Below, piece by piece: positions 1 through 8,532 of a stretch of DNA of 64,000 bases. The notes under the pieces are model-generated. The model was not told the origin of the DNA, ran no database searches, and was given only the letters and a program-made list of their open reading frames with translations. Each line of letters starts with the position of its first letter. The stretch's first letter is position 1. Both the position numbers and the translations under genes were made by a program. Source of the DNA: Planctomycetota bacterium (GTDB lineage: Bacteria; Planctomycetota; MHYJ01; JACQXL01; JACQZI01); NCBI GenBank assembly GCA_016207825.1, contig JACQZI010000010.1:62001-126000 (forward strand). The letters are read 5' to 3'.

Positions 1-30
1 GTCTGCCGACAGGCAGGCACGGAATGACAA
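1..30. repeat. Edge of a dispersed palindromic element
   Basis: The string gtctgccgacaggcaggc near the window edge recurs with one inserted base at 12938-12955, inside znuA. Related tgccggcagg or acaggcagg pieces occur near 18047-18075, 19096-19141 and 33920-33940. It is followed by acggaatgac, which also appears in the elements near 12400 and 22795. I read it as one end of a dispersed short palindromic element downstream of ddl. Confidence 0.5.
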
Positions 31-58
31 TCTGAACGGATAGCCATCACACCCCGCT

Positions 59-1000
59 TTATTCTAGCGAGGCAAGTATAATCCGCTCGCATAATTGCGG
101 AAAATCTATACCGATAGCTTTTGCCGCCTTTGGCAACAAACTCCGCTCGGTCAATCCCGGTATGGTATTGACCTCCAGAACAATAGCACCCTCTTTATCC
201 GAATAAATTATATCAACCCGCGCCGCACCTCTGCAATCGAGCGCCTTGTATGCGGCTAATCCGGCAGATTGTATTTCCTCAATGGCTTTCTCGGGAAAAT
301 TAGGGTTTACGATATATTCGGTTGAAGCATCCTGATACTTCGCCTTGTAATCATAAAACGCCTGCTTGGGCTTTAGTTCGATAACCGGCAACACCTTATC
401 CCCCAAAACGCCGACCGTGACTTCCCTGCCTGAAATATATTGCTCGGCCACGACATCTTTGCCGTATTTAAACGCCTCATCCAAGGCCGGTTTAATCTCA
501 ACCGGCTCCTTGATAATTGAAACTCCCACGCTGGACCCCTCCGCGCGGGGCTTAATAACCACCGGAAAGCCAAGCGGCCACTTCCTGAATTCAGTTCTCC
601 AATTCTCTTTATTAATCCTGCGATACGGCGCGGTCGGGACATCGTGCCTTTCAAACAATTCCTTGGTGGCGAATTTATCCATCGCATCGCGGCTCGCCTG
701 AACGCCTGAGCCGGTGTAAACAATGCCCTTCTCTTCAAGGAGCAACTGGATTCCGCCATCCTCTCCGAACTTCCCGTGCAGGGCAATGAAAGCGATATCG
801 AAATCAGGATTCTTGAGTTGCGGGATATCCGGCGCGGTTACATCTATATCAAGAACTTTATAACCCAACGACTTCAATGCCAAGCTCACCGCGGAGCCGG
901 ATTTAAGCGATATCTCCCGCTCTGAAGAAAACCCACCCATCAGAACAGTGATTACTGCCTTTTTCTTAACAAATAAATCCTTCAGCGCTTTTTTATCCAT
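59..1000 (-). CDS. ddl: D-alanine--D-alanine ligase
   Basis: This cytoplasmic ATP-grasp ligase joins two D-alanines to make the dipeptide used in peptidoglycan precursors. The 313-residue length is normal for the family. The N-terminal motif GGFSSEREIS lies at residues 22-31, the HGKFGEDG loop at 75-82, the ATP-grasp lysine region KPRAEGSSVGV near 150, and the metal/substrate motif EVNTIPGLTERSLLP from residue 276. All the usual catalytic segments are present. No clear Shine-Dalgarno precedes the ATG. It is divergent from bioA, with about 150 bp between the two starts, and its 3' end runs up to a dispersed repeat at the window edge. It supports a peptidoglycan-containing cell wall. Confidence 0.95.
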   Translation of the reverse strand: MDKKALKDLFVKKKAVITVLMGGFSSEREISLKSGSAVSLALKSLGYKVLDIDVTAPDIPQLKNPDFDIAFIALHGKFGEDGGIQLLLEEKGIVYTGSGVQASRDAMDKFATKELFERHDVPTAPYRRINKENWRTEFRKWPLGFPVVIKPRAEGSSVGVSIIKEPVEIKPALDEAFKYGKDVVAEQYISGREVTVGVLGDKVLPVIELKPKQAFYDYKAKYQDASTEYIVNPNFPEKAIEEIQSAGLAAYKALDCRGAARVDIIYSDKEGAIVLEVNTIPGLTERSLLPKAAKAIGIDFPQLCERIILASLE

Positions 1001-1104
1001 ATTGATATAATAATTTACTTCACAACGAAAAGCAAACGTTTTAAGTGTATTCTTTTATTTGTATCGTCTGATTATTATTTTTATAATATGGAAAAGTTAA
1101 TGGA

Positions 1105-1147
1105 CATCCCTCCCAGACCCCGCCTTGTGGGGTCGGGACGGGGCAGA
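1105..1147. repeat. GC-rich hairpin element upstream of bioA
   Basis: A hairpin with arms gacccc (1116-1121) and ggggtc (1129-1134) is followed by gggacgggg. The composition contrasts with the AT-rich surroundings and resembles the GC-rich elements near 22670, 31010 and 51330. The reading frame stays open through it, which produces a false N-terminal extension of bioA back to 1088. Confidence 0.45.
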
Positions 1148-1150
1148 AAA

Positions 1151-2548
1151 ATGAACCTGACACTAAAAGACAAAAAACACCTCTGGCATCCTTTTACCCA
1201 AACCTCCGAATGGGAAAAGGAGAATATCCTCGTCATCAATAAAGGCAAAGGCAATTACCTCTACGACACCAATGGCAGGCGTTATCTGGACGGCATCTCA
1301 TCTTTGTGGTGCAACGTCCACGGTCACCAAAAAGCTGAAATAGATAAAGCCATAGCGAAACAACTAAAGCAAATAGCGCATACCACCATGCTTGGGCTTG
1401 CCCATCCCGGCGCCATAGAGTTAGCCGAAAAGCTCATTAACATCGCGCCTAAAGGTTTAGCACGAGTATTTTATTCCGATAGCGGCGCGACCGCGGTAGA
1501 AATCGCCCTGAAAATCGCCTTCCAGTATTGGCAGCAATGTCTAAAAACTAACAACCAGCAACTAAAAACTAAATTCCTCACCTTCTCCAACGCCTATCAC
1601 GGCGATACTATCGGCTCGGTCAGCCTGGGCGGGATGGATTTATTCCACAGCACCTATCGTCCGCTCCTCTTTAAAACCATCCAAGCCCCGTCGCCTTATT
1701 GCTATCGATGCACTGAACCACGCAGGGTTCAGTGCTATGAACCCAACGCGGTTCATAGTCCATTCAAATCAACTACTAACAATGTTAATCCGCCTTGCCT
1801 CAAAAAAGCAGAGGCCCTTATAAAGAAACATCACCGCTCTTTGGCAGGAGTGGTCATCGAACCATTGATTCAGGGCGCGGCGGGAATGATAACCCAGCCC
1901 AAAGGATTCTTGAAGCGCCTGAGAACGCTCTGCACCAAATATAATATCATCCTGATTGCGGATGAAGTGGCAACCGGATTTGGAAGGACCGGAAGGATGT
2001 TTGCATGCGAACACAAGGGAGTATCACCTGACATCATATGTATAGCAAAAGGAATTACCGGCGGGTATCTGCCGCTTGCCGCCACGCTCACCACGGAAAA
2101 GATATTTAAAGCCTTTACCGCCCCGTATGAAGAAAACAAGACCTTCTTCCACGGGCATACATATACCGGGAATCCATTAGGCTGCGCCGCGGCACTGGCA
2201 AACCTGAAGCTATTTAAGGAAGAAAATATCATAGAACGACTGCAACCCAAAATCGTATACCTAAAAGAACACCTTAAACGGTTCTATGAGATTAATAATG
2301 TAGGCGATATCAGACAATGCGGGATGATGGTCGGGATAGAGCTGGTCAGGAACCGCGCCACAAAAGAACCATATCCGGTAAAAGAACGGGTAGGCAGGCA
2401 TGTCGTCTTGGAAGCCAGAAAGCACGGCGTGATTTTAAGGCCTCTGGGCGATGTCATCGTCCTTATGCCTCCTTTAAGCATCACCATACCGGAACTGGGA
2501 AAACTATTATCAGTTACCTATAAATCAATGGAGACAATTACCGGATAA
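1151..2548 (+). CDS. bioA: Adenosylmethionine--8-amino-7-oxononanoate aminotransferase
   Basis: This PLP-dependent class III aminotransferase makes 7,8-diaminopelargonate in biotin synthesis, with S-adenosylmethionine as amino donor. Visible motifs are LWHPFTQ near the start, LYDTNGRRYLDG, the PLP aspartate in DEVATGFGRTG (Asp271 from this start) and the Schiff-base lysine in IAKGITGGYLP (Lys300). I chose the ATG at 1151 because the family begins just before LWHPFTQ. The frame is open to an ATG at 1088, but that stretch is a GC-rich repeat. Two 24-bp hairpins (1711-1758) are inserted in frame after the PYCYRC motif and add 16 residues. No other biotin genes are in view. A 21-bp repeat array begins 24 bp after the stop. 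Confidence 0.93.
   Translation: MNLTLKDKKHLWHPFTQTSEWEKENILVINKGKGNYLYDTNGRRYLDGISSLWCNVHGHQKAEIDKAIAKQLKQIAHTTMLGLAHPGAIELAEKLINIAPKGLARVFYSDSGATAVEIALKIAFQYWQQCLKTNNQQLKTKFLTFSNAYHGDTIGSVSLGGMDLFHSTYRPLLFKTIQAPSPYCYRCTEPRRVQCYEPNAVHSPFKSTTNNVNPPCLKKAEALIKKHHRSLAGVVIEPLIQGAAGMITQPKGFLKRLRTLCTKYNIILIADEVATGFGRTGRMFACEHKGVSPDIICIAKGITGGYLPLAATLTTEKIFKAFTAPYEENKTFFHGHTYTGNPLGCAAALANLKLFKEENIIERLQPKIVYLKEHLKRFYEINNVGDIRQCGMMVGIELVRNRATKEPYPVKERVGRHVVLEARKHGVILRPLGDVIVLMPPLSITIPELGKLLSVTYKSMETITG
1711..1758. repeat. Twin 24-bp palindromes inside bioA
   Basis: Two adjacent perfect hairpins are present. One has arms cactgaacc (1711-1719) and ggttcagtg (1726-1734). The other has arms ctatgaacc (1735-1743) and ggttcatag (1750-1758). 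Both share the core TGAACC-N6-GGTTCA, both are exactly 24 bp, and the pair encodes an in-frame insertion (TEPRRVQC then YEPNAVHS) in a loop of BioA. Confidence 0.85.
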
Positions 2549-2571
2549 AGATTGCATCCTACACCCCTAAT

Positions 2572-2844
2572 AACCACCTAAAAGCTGGTTTTAACAACCT
2601 CTGAGCTGGTTTTAAGTACCTAAAAGGTGGTTTTTACCAGCTAAAAGGTGCTTTTAAGTACCTCTGAGGTGGTTTTAACCACCTAAAAGCTGGTTTTAAC
2701 AACCTCTGAGCTGGTTTTAAGTACCTAAAAGGTGGTTTTTACCAGCTAAAAGGTGCTTTTAAGTACCTCTGAGGTGGTTTTAACTACCTAAAAGCTGGTT
2801 TTAAGCACCTCAAAGCTGGTTTTTACTACCTTTGGGCTGGTTTT
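2572..2844. repeat. 21-bp tandem array, 13 units
   Basis: Thirteen units of exactly 21 bp fill 273 bp between bioA and the convergent gene at 2858. Each unit has a cctaaaagctggtttt-like core. Units 1-5 are repeated exactly as units 6-10, a 105-bp higher-order repeat, and units 11-13 diverge. Many units contain a short inverted pair, such as acctctgaggt. There are no spacers, so it is not a CRISPR. Read on the minus strand it encodes a few KTSFEVL heptads before a stop, so it does not look coding. Confidence 0.95.
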
Positions 2845-2857
2845 CCGATACTTTCCG

Positions 2858-3340
2858 TTATGGGTTAGGCGGAAGCGGAACCGATTTCGGCCTGCCCGGA
2901 AACTGCTGTGCCAAATCCTGATAAACGCCAGTCGAGCCCGGCACATTCGCCCGCGCCGCGGCTTTGACACTCTGGTAAAAAGCCAGGCAGTTTGTCAAGA
3001 CATCCGAGCCTAAAAGGAGGTTGGTATCGTCCAAGCTTTCAAGTATTGCCTTGGCGCGCCTGAGCCTGGGGCCGATATCACGTCGCGTATGCATATCGGC
3101 GTCGAGTTCGGGGAGATTAATATATCCGGGGACGATGGAAGGAAGCTGGCTCATATAGTTGCGGCATTTCTGCACCCATTGCGCCATCTCGCTGGAGACG
3201 GAGGCATAGCGAATCCTTTCATTGGGAGTCAAGTTGATGACCTTGCCCATTAAGGTTCCTTCTATGGAAGAGAGCGCCGCATCGAGCGCGGCCAGTTGTT
3301 CCGGAGTGAACGAGACCGAGATAAGATTATCCAATGCCAT
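2858..3340 (-). CDS. Hypothetical protein, 160 aa
   Basis: I do not recognise this protein. It is a soluble, largely helical 160-residue sequence with no signal peptide. It begins MALDNLISVSFTPEQ, carries Arg-rich helical segments in the middle and ends in a proline-rich tail (PKSVPLPPNP). A good Shine-Dalgarno (AAAGGAG, about 8 nt upstream) supports the ATG at 3340. It is the last gene of a minus-strand run that starts at the sigma-54 promoter near 6230, with 53 bp between it and the preceding gene. Membership in the same transcript is inferred from orientation and spacing only. Confidence 0.6.
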   Translation of the reverse strand: MALDNLISVSFTPEQLAALDAALSSIEGTLMGKVINLTPNERIRYASVSSEMAQWVQKCRNYMSQLPSIVPGYINLPELDADMHTRRDIGPRLRRAKAILESLDDTNLLLGSDVLTNCLAFYQSVKAAARANVPGSTGVYQDLAQQFPGRPKSVPLPPNP

Positions 3341-3393
3341 AACGCAACTCCTTTCTTCTCGCCTTATCGGCGGTTACTTCAAAGCAACTATTA

Positions 3394-3813
3394 TTAATGC
3401 ACTATCACTTTAAACGGAATGGTTAATCCACCATATTTTACCATGATATCCGTCGTGCCGGGTTTTAATCCCTTTATGCTAAATTGTGTACTGCCTTGCA
3501 TCAAATATTCTATGCTATCAGTCCGGTTAATATCCCAAACGGGGCTAACCTCAACCGGATTCCCAACAGTATCATACCCGTTAACGGAAAGAACCCGTTC
3601 ATCGCCAACCGACATGGTGATAATCCCATTACTTATATCACCAGCCTGGCTAAGAGGGAGGCTGCTTTGATAAACGGCTAAGTAGTTTAATTTATTTTCG
3701 ACCGGTATTTTTATTACATCTTTAACAGTGTAATTGGTAAAACCAACAAGCGCCACTGACGTTAACCCCAAAACCCCAAGGATACTTAATACCAATTTGG
3801 CTTTTGTCTTCAT
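3394..3813 (-). CDS. Secreted or membrane-anchored Ig-like (BIG2-type) protein
   Basis: The N-terminus is basic and followed by a hydrophobic segment (LVLSILGVLGLTSVALVGF), which fits a signal peptide or membrane anchor. The remaining ~100 residues resemble a bacterial Ig-like group 2 fold, with DERVLSVNGYD, a central PVWDIN and a final GLKPGTTDIMVKYGG strand pattern. I chose the ATG at 3813 because AAAGGG lies 6 nt upstream. The in-frame ATG at 3819 directly abuts that Shine-Dalgarno. It lies downstream of the glycine-rich secreted protein and may be co-expressed with it. Its role is unknown. Confidence 0.65.
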   Translation of the reverse strand: MKTKAKLVLSILGVLGLTSVALVGFTNYTVKDVIKIPVENKLNYLAVYQSSLPLSQAGDISNGIITMSVGDERVLSVNGYDTVGNPVEVSPVWDINRTDSIEYLMQGSTQFSIKGLKPGTTDIMVKYGGLTIPFKVIVH

Positions 3814-3857
3814 ATCCATCCCTTTCTTTTAATATTCGACGTCATGGGCTCCCGATA

Positions 3858-3876
3858 TTCCCGCTATTCAGCGGGA
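3858..3876. repeat. Palindrome at the 3' end of the glycine-rich gene
   Basis: The sequence ttcccgct-attc-agcggga forms a hairpin about 20 bp beyond the stop of the gene at 3898. No U-run follows on the minus strand, so it is not a classical terminator. It more likely belongs to the genome's dispersed cccgctNNNNagcggg elements, but it could still protect or end the transcript. Confidence 0.35.
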
Positions 3877-3897
3877 TTCCGGTTTTTCATCTTAAGG

Positions 3898-5889
3898 TTA
3901 AGGCGGAATCCCTACACATGCAGCATTCTCAAATTCTAAATAAGAGCTATCCGCTATTTCTACCCCGGCACGTTGACCACCTCCAATATCATTTGCCAGT
4001 TTATACACGATGTAATACGTCTTAGAAGTGGTCGTCACCTGCCATTGCCTCATATTGAGATAACACGTGCCGTTGGTGAAGTTGCCTTTGGCGATAAAGG
4101 TATCGTTGACACTCCAAAATCCGTTGTTATCATTATCACACCAGACCTGGATTTCGATTTTGTTATCAGGACAGGGTGTGTTAACACCGGTAACGCCCTT
4201 ATCAATCCTGAACCGTTTCCACTTAGCGGTGCCGGAAATAGTTGCTGCGTTAAACTTAACAAAGGCGATTGACTGCCCCATTTGAACCGGTGCATTCCCA
4301 TTAGTTAAAGAAGTCCAGTTCGTGGTAGTAACCAATATCTCTGTATTATTATAATAATCCACACTCCAGTCTGATAAACTTGGGGTTTGAGTGGTATCGG
4401 ATGTAGAAAAATTAGCCCTGAGCTTTATCCCGATGATATTAGTAAAGGTCGCCGGATAAGCGGCGGACAAACAGGTCCCGTACGGGACATTCGCTTGTAA
4501 CAGGGAGTTATTAGAAGAACTCAGAACATCAACCGTCAAAATCGTATTAGCCGGGATAGTTCGGGTATAACCCAGAATACCCCAGTAAGCAACACCGGCA
4601 GGTGTGATGGCGATTGAGGTATACAAACCCGGATTCTTATAAGGAACTACTGTTCCGTAATAATTCGGAACGGGGTTATTCCCTGAAAACGAAATATATT
4701 GCGCATGTGTCCGCCCGCCGCCGTTGGCCGAAACGCCACCTGAATTAGTGATTTGGTTTGAAAGAAATACAATTGAACCGCCTGCTCCGCTTCCTCCACT
4801 ACCACCAACAGCATGATAATCACCATTCCAACTCGATCCTCCGCCAGCACCCCCGCCACCGTTTGCGCAGACAGATGCACCTGCTACAATATCTAATGTA
4901 TCTGCGGCAATTATAACCATACCCCCTCCTCTGCCACCTGACCCACCGCCTGCGGCTGCACAATAATAATCCCCATCCTCAGCTACGGCACCGCCTCCGC
5001 CACCACCGCCGGCACCCAGATAGGATAACTGGTTAAGTATAATCTCGCTTGCCGGATTTGTTCCGTTGCCACCCCCTCCTGCGGTGGCAGTCCCAGGATC
5101 ACCATACAGATGAGCACCGCCGCCTCCTGCTCCCCCTCCAATTCCGGCAGGGGATTCTCCTACGCTACCATTATTCCAAGAACCGCCACCACCGCCGCCG
5201 GTAAAACCGCAACCATTCGTATGAATACCATTCGCCACATTAACTGTTACCGTACTGGTAGCGCGAAAAACCAAAACACCGCCTTTAGTCCCATCCCAAA
5301 CAGAACAAGTAAGTGAGCCACCGGCATTAACCGTTACATTCGTATAATTTGGAACACGCTGAACCATTATTTTATCAAGAGTGCCGTTATATCCATTGGT
5401 TAATGCTCTATTGAGATTTAGGGTATTCACGTTGACGGAAGTTATACGGGCAAATTCATAACGCCCGACATTACCGCTTGTCCCCTTAAGGCTGATAATA
5501 ATGATTTCATCGCCGACCGCCATTCCAGCGGGAACTGAGGTAACAACAATGGCTGTATCACCGCCTAAGGTATTCACCGTAGAAGTTGTATTAACCGCAT
5601 CAGCCGAGGCACGATTGAAAATATCAGTATTGATATTCTTCGCGGCGACAACTGTGATTGCTCCATCCGCACCGTTTCCACAGTCAATAGGAGAATGCTC
5701 TAATTTAATATCCGCCGAACCGATGGTAGTTGTGGTATTGGAAAAAGTGCCGGAGGTGAAGGCGGTTTCGGACCAGTTATCGGCGTAAAGATTCACTCCC
5801 GCCACGGCGGGACAAAGAACGCAGAGAAATCCGATAACTAAATTTCCCCAATGCAAACTGAGGTTATGTTTCACTTCGCAATTTTTCAT
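3898..5889 (-). CDS. Secreted glycine-rich surface protein
   Basis: The product is 663 residues, with a short N-terminal region and a hydrophobic segment (LVIGFLCVLCPAVAGV) that suggests export. It then has a beta-rich domain, a central Gly-rich region (about residues 225-390) with runs such as GAGGGGGGG and repeated NGGG and GSGG motifs, and a C-terminal Thr/Asn-rich beta domain with WKRFRIDKG and EIQVWCDNDNNG. Such architecture is common in large surface or matrix proteins of environmental bacteria. I cannot assign a specific function. A Shine-Dalgarno (AAAGGA) precedes the ATG. It is the second gene after a sigma-54 promoter and follows a 76-residue gene by 23 bp. Repetitive GGN codons make the region low-complexity. 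Confidence 0.75.
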   Translation of the reverse strand: MKNCEVKHNLSLHWGNLVIGFLCVLCPAVAGVNLYADNWSETAFTSGTFSNTTTTIGSADIKLEHSPIDCGNGADGAITVVAAKNINTDIFNRASADAVNTTSTVNTLGGDTAIVVTSVPAGMAVGDEIIIISLKGTSGNVGRYEFARITSVNVNTLNLNRALTNGYNGTLDKIMVQRVPNYTNVTVNAGGSLTCSVWDGTKGGVLVFRATSTVTVNVANGIHTNGCGFTGGGGGGSWNNGSVGESPAGIGGGAGGGGAHLYGDPGTATAGGGGNGTNPASEIILNQLSYLGAGGGGGGGAVAEDGDYYCAAAGGGSGGRGGGMVIIAADTLDIVAGASVCANGGGGAGGGSSWNGDYHAVGGSGGSGAGGSIVFLSNQITNSGGVSANGGGRTHAQYISFSGNNPVPNYYGTVVPYKNPGLYTSIAITPAGVAYWGILGYTRTIPANTILTVDVLSSSNNSLLQANVPYGTCLSAAYPATFTNIIGIKLRANFSTSDTTQTPSLSDWSVDYYNNTEILVTTTNWTSLTNGNAPVQMGQSIAFVKFNAATISGTAKWKRFRIDKGVTGVNTPCPDNKIEIQVWCDNDNNGFWSVNDTFIAKGNFTNGTCYLNMRQWQVTTTSKTYYIVYKLANDIGGGQRAGVEIADSSYLEFENAACVGIPP

Positions 5890-5912
5890 AAATTTTTTCC
5901 TTTCTTAAATAC

Positions 5913-6143
5913 TTATATACCAATAAGCGAAGTCCGTTCCCAGCCTATGAGATAACCATTTTTAAAGAAATAATGATCTTCATTATTTGTATGAAGAGAC
6001 ACATAAACCCATTTCTGTTCCCGCCGCTCAATAGGTAATTTTGAGTCTTTAGTCGGTTCAACCCATTTAGACAAAGGCTTGCCACGAAGGGCAAGAATGT
6101 CATCCGTGGTTAAAGGGGGACAAGCTAAAGTAGTTTTACTCAT
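5913..6143 (-). CDS. Small hypothetical protein, first gene after the sigma-54 promoter
   Basis: This is a 76-residue soluble protein with no recognised domain (MSKTTLACPPLTTDDILALRG...). It has a strong Shine-Dalgarno (AGGAGG, 6 nt before the ATG). It starts about 80 bp downstream of the -12 element of the sigma-54 promoter and precedes the glycine-rich secreted protein by 23 bp, so it is probably the promoter-proximal gene of that operon. The N-terminal half has a TTDDILALRGKPLSKW segment and the C-terminus is aromatic-rich. No function can be proposed. Confidence 0.65.
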   Translation of the reverse strand: MSKTTLACPPLTTDDILALRGKPLSKWVEPTKDSKLPIERREQKWVYVSLHTNNEDHYFFKNGYLIGWERTSLIGI

Positions 6144-6222
6144 AAAGACCTCCTGTTATAAGCGTCTTGTTCTTAAATAACGCCTAACGCATCACGCACA
6201 ACTCATAACGCCTACATTATAT

Positions 6223-6238
6223 AGCAAATATCGTGCCA
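6223..6238 (-). promoter_or_regulatory. Sigma-54 (-24/-12) promoter
   Basis: Read on the minus strand the sequence is TGGCACGATATTTGCT, a full match to the sigma-54 consensus TGGCAC-N5-TTGC with the invariant GG and GC at the right spacing. It lies about 80 bp upstream of the gene at 6143 and points at it. The neighbouring upstream gene is a sigma-54 activator, which strengthens the call. Confidence 0.88.
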
Positions 6239-6383
6239 AGTTTTCGGGAATTTGATGGAATAGTTACTATTGTATAACCCTATGTAAATAAAAAGGTTGG
6301 AAAGAATCTACTCTAAAAAAAAGGAAATGGGTTTGGATAAATTGGTGTATCCTTTGGGAACAGTTGTATTAATCAGATACAGC
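6239..6383. other. Possible enhancer region for the sigma-54 promoter
   Basis: This is 145 bp of AT-rich sequence between the activator stop and the -24 element, the zone where activator sites usually lie. I see only a short inverted pair, aatag-tta-ctatt (6259-6271), close to the promoter, and no convincing pair of long palindromes. Confidence 0.25.
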
Positions 6384-8336
6384 TTATAAATCTATCTTCA
6401 ATCGTTTTATCTTCTTATGTAGCACTGCTCTGGTGCAACCAAGATGCTGTGCAATGTAAGTTATATTGCCGTTATATTGCTGAATAGATGCATTGATTAT
6501 ATTCCTTTCCAAACTCTCCACGGCATTCTTAAGGTAAGAGTTTTTTGAGGCGCTAAAGACCGAGACCGGTATATAACAACGGATATTTTCTGAAAGCATT
6601 TTTTCAGTAATGGTTTTAGTATCCGGATATAAAACACAGATTCTTCTTATCTCGCTTTCCAGTTCGCGGACATTGCCGGGCCAGGGATAGGCGGAGAGAA
6701 GAGCAAGAACAGAAGGAGAAAGATGAGAGATGAGAGGCGAAGGACGACCATATTTTTGCAGAAAGTGCTGGACTAATAATGGAATATCATCTTTGCGGTC
6801 ACGGAGGGGCGGAAGATTTACTACGATAGTATTTATACGATAGAAAAGGTCTTCACGGAAGAATTTATTCTTAACCATTTGCTCAACATCCTGGTTAGAT
6901 GCAAACACAAAGCGGGTATCAACCGGAGTAGATTTTGAAGCGCCGACTCGATAGATGAGCTTTTCTTCCAAGACCCTTAAGAGTTTTTGCTGCATAGACA
7001 AAGACATATTAGCAATTTCATCTATAAAAAGCGTTCCGCCGGAGGCGAGTTCAATATAGCCTTTTTTATCCTCATGCGCACCGGTAAAAGCACCTTTAGT
7101 ATGGCCAAAAAGATGGCTTTCAATAAGAGTTTCCGGAAGCACCACGCAATTAAAAGGCAAGTAGGCTTTATTCACGCGTTGGCTATTTGTATGGATGGCA
7201 TTAGCAATCAGTTCCTTACCAGTCCCGGTTTCACCCTGAATTAAAACCGGTAAATCGGTTGGGGCAATCTTTTCTATAATTTGATAAACCTCTTGCATTA
7301 TCGGAGAGTTACCAATAAGAGTATATTTATCAGCCGACTTTTCGTAGCGGTCACTAAGAGTTTGAACCAAGACCTGGGGAATAAGTTTGGATTTATGTTT
7401 GGTTTTATCCTGTAATTGTTGGTAGAGCCTATCAAATTCCCGGGTTTTTTCATAGAGCCAAACCGTATCAAGTTTGGACAGTATCGGTTTAATGCGGTTT
7501 TCTATTATCCGCCCCTTATCAGGAAATCCGCAAATGTTATAACATTTGCTCAAAAGAAGCGATGCTTCACAAACAATCGCATTAAGCCTCAAACAACCGG
7601 CATCTTTAATAATATTTTTTAATCGTCTAATGGCTGGCTCAATTTGGCTTTCTAAAAGGCTAATTGTGGCGAGATGGATTTCTGCGCATAATCTTCCGCG
7701 GGGAAAATCAATCTGGTTGCTCATCTTGACACACTCGGTAAAGCACTGCTTTGCTTGTTCATATTTTTTTATTATTATAAAGTATTCTCCTTTGAAATGC
7801 GTATAGTCTATAACGCCTAAATTATTAGGTAAACACGGCAAATAAGCAGGTAATTTATTTTCAATAATTTCCTCACCTTTTTTGATTTCATTTTGATGCA
7901 AATAACAATATGCCAAGTCTATCAGCATATAACAATACGTTGTTTTATCATTAGCACGTAAGGCATTAATTGTTGAATCATAATATTGCCTTGCCGTTTG
8001 AAGCCGCTTTAAGGCTTGAGGAATATTTCCAATAAACACGAGATTACTTCCCATCAAGGAAAAAACACAGGCAACATCTAACACTGAAAACGCCTTCTTT
8101 AAGGCAATTAAATATGCTTTATGGCATAATTCTAAAGAGTGCGAATACTTTTCCAACGAATAATAAACGAGAGCTAATAACCTATATAATTGATATTCTT
8201 CATGCGGGGTATAAGAAAGCACAGGAAGCTTCTTTAAGGCGATTTCGCCAAGCCGTTTTGCTTTCATCTTTTCCTGCTTATCCGAAGCTGATTTGATTTG
8301 CTCCAGGTAATCAGACAATGGTTTTCGTTTCGGCAT
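6384..8336 (-). CDS. Sigma-54-dependent transcriptional activator with TPR sensor region
   Basis: An enhancer-binding protein that would remodel sigma-54 RNA polymerase by ATP hydrolysis. Numbering is from an upstream in-frame ATG at 8372. The first ~320 residues are tetratricopeptide-like helical repeats rather than a receiver domain. The AAA+ domain has Walker A GETGTGKE (380-387), the sigma-54-contacting loop GAFTGA (427-432) and Walker B GGTLFIDE (445-452). The last ~40 residues form a Fis-type helix-turn-helix (ITYIAQHLGCTRAVLHKKI). I prefer the ATG at 8336 (MPKRKPLSDYL), where the helical repeats begin. The ATG at 8372 adds 12 atypical residues. Neither has a clear Shine-Dalgarno. A sigma-54 promoter lies directly downstream, so a local regulatory circuit is likely. 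Confidence 0.93.
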   Translation of the reverse strand: MPKRKPLSDYLEQIKSASDKQEKMKAKRLGEIALKKLPVLSYTPHEEYQLYRLLALVYYSLEKYSHSLELCHKAYLIALKKAFSVLDVACVFSLMGSNLVFIGNIPQALKRLQTARQYYDSTINALRANDKTTYCYMLIDLAYCYLHQNEIKKGEEIIENKLPAYLPCLPNNLGVIDYTHFKGEYFIIIKKYEQAKQCFTECVKMSNQIDFPRGRLCAEIHLATISLLESQIEPAIRRLKNIIKDAGCLRLNAIVCEASLLLSKCYNICGFPDKGRIIENRIKPILSKLDTVWLYEKTREFDRLYQQLQDKTKHKSKLIPQVLVQTLSDRYEKSADKYTLIGNSPIMQEVYQIIEKIAPTDLPVLIQGETGTGKELIANAIHTNSQRVNKAYLPFNCVVLPETLIESHLFGHTKGAFTGAHEDKKGYIELASGGTLFIDEIANMSLSMQQKLLRVLEEKLIYRVGASKSTPVDTRFVFASNQDVEQMVKNKFFREDLFYRINTIVVNLPPLRDRKDDIPLLVQHFLQKYGRPSPLISHLSPSVLALLSAYPWPGNVRELESEIRRICVLYPDTKTITEKMLSENIRCYIPVSVFSASKNSYLKNAVESLERNIINASIQQYNGNITYIAQHLGCTRAVLHKKIKRLKIDL

Positions 8337-8437
8337 GGATATATTTATACAGGAAAAATGGGGAATTGTCAAGTAGGAAGGAATAGAAATCTACAAAATT
8401 TTTATGTATGTACTTCTAATATAGATATTAAAACAAC

Positions 8438-8503
8438 CTATGCACTGAATTCCCAGGCGCACCAGTATTCGTCACAGCTACTTATAGGGACGCCTTGCCA
8501 GAA
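8438..8503 (-). pseudogene. 3' remnant of a second DUF6125-like gene
   Basis: On the minus strand this stretch translates to ...CDEYWCAWEFSA followed by a stop. The intact gene at 9186-9695 ends ...PDSHWCAWEFSIA. The shared nucleotides actgaattcccaggcgcacc occur at 8444-8463 and again at 9195-9214. No open frame extends upstream, so this looks like the leftover 3' end of a duplicated copy. Confidence 0.65.
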
Positions 8504-8532
8504 TTAATAAGTCAGTGCTTTCTTTCGCCTGA

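Noticed and set aside
1088-1150. Longer N-terminus for bioA
   Set aside because: The extension is coded by a GC-rich hairpin element and does not match the usual start of the family.
2788-2970. Minus-strand frame with KTSFEVL heptads
   Set aside because: It reads just two array units before a stop and overlaps the better-supported gene at 2858.
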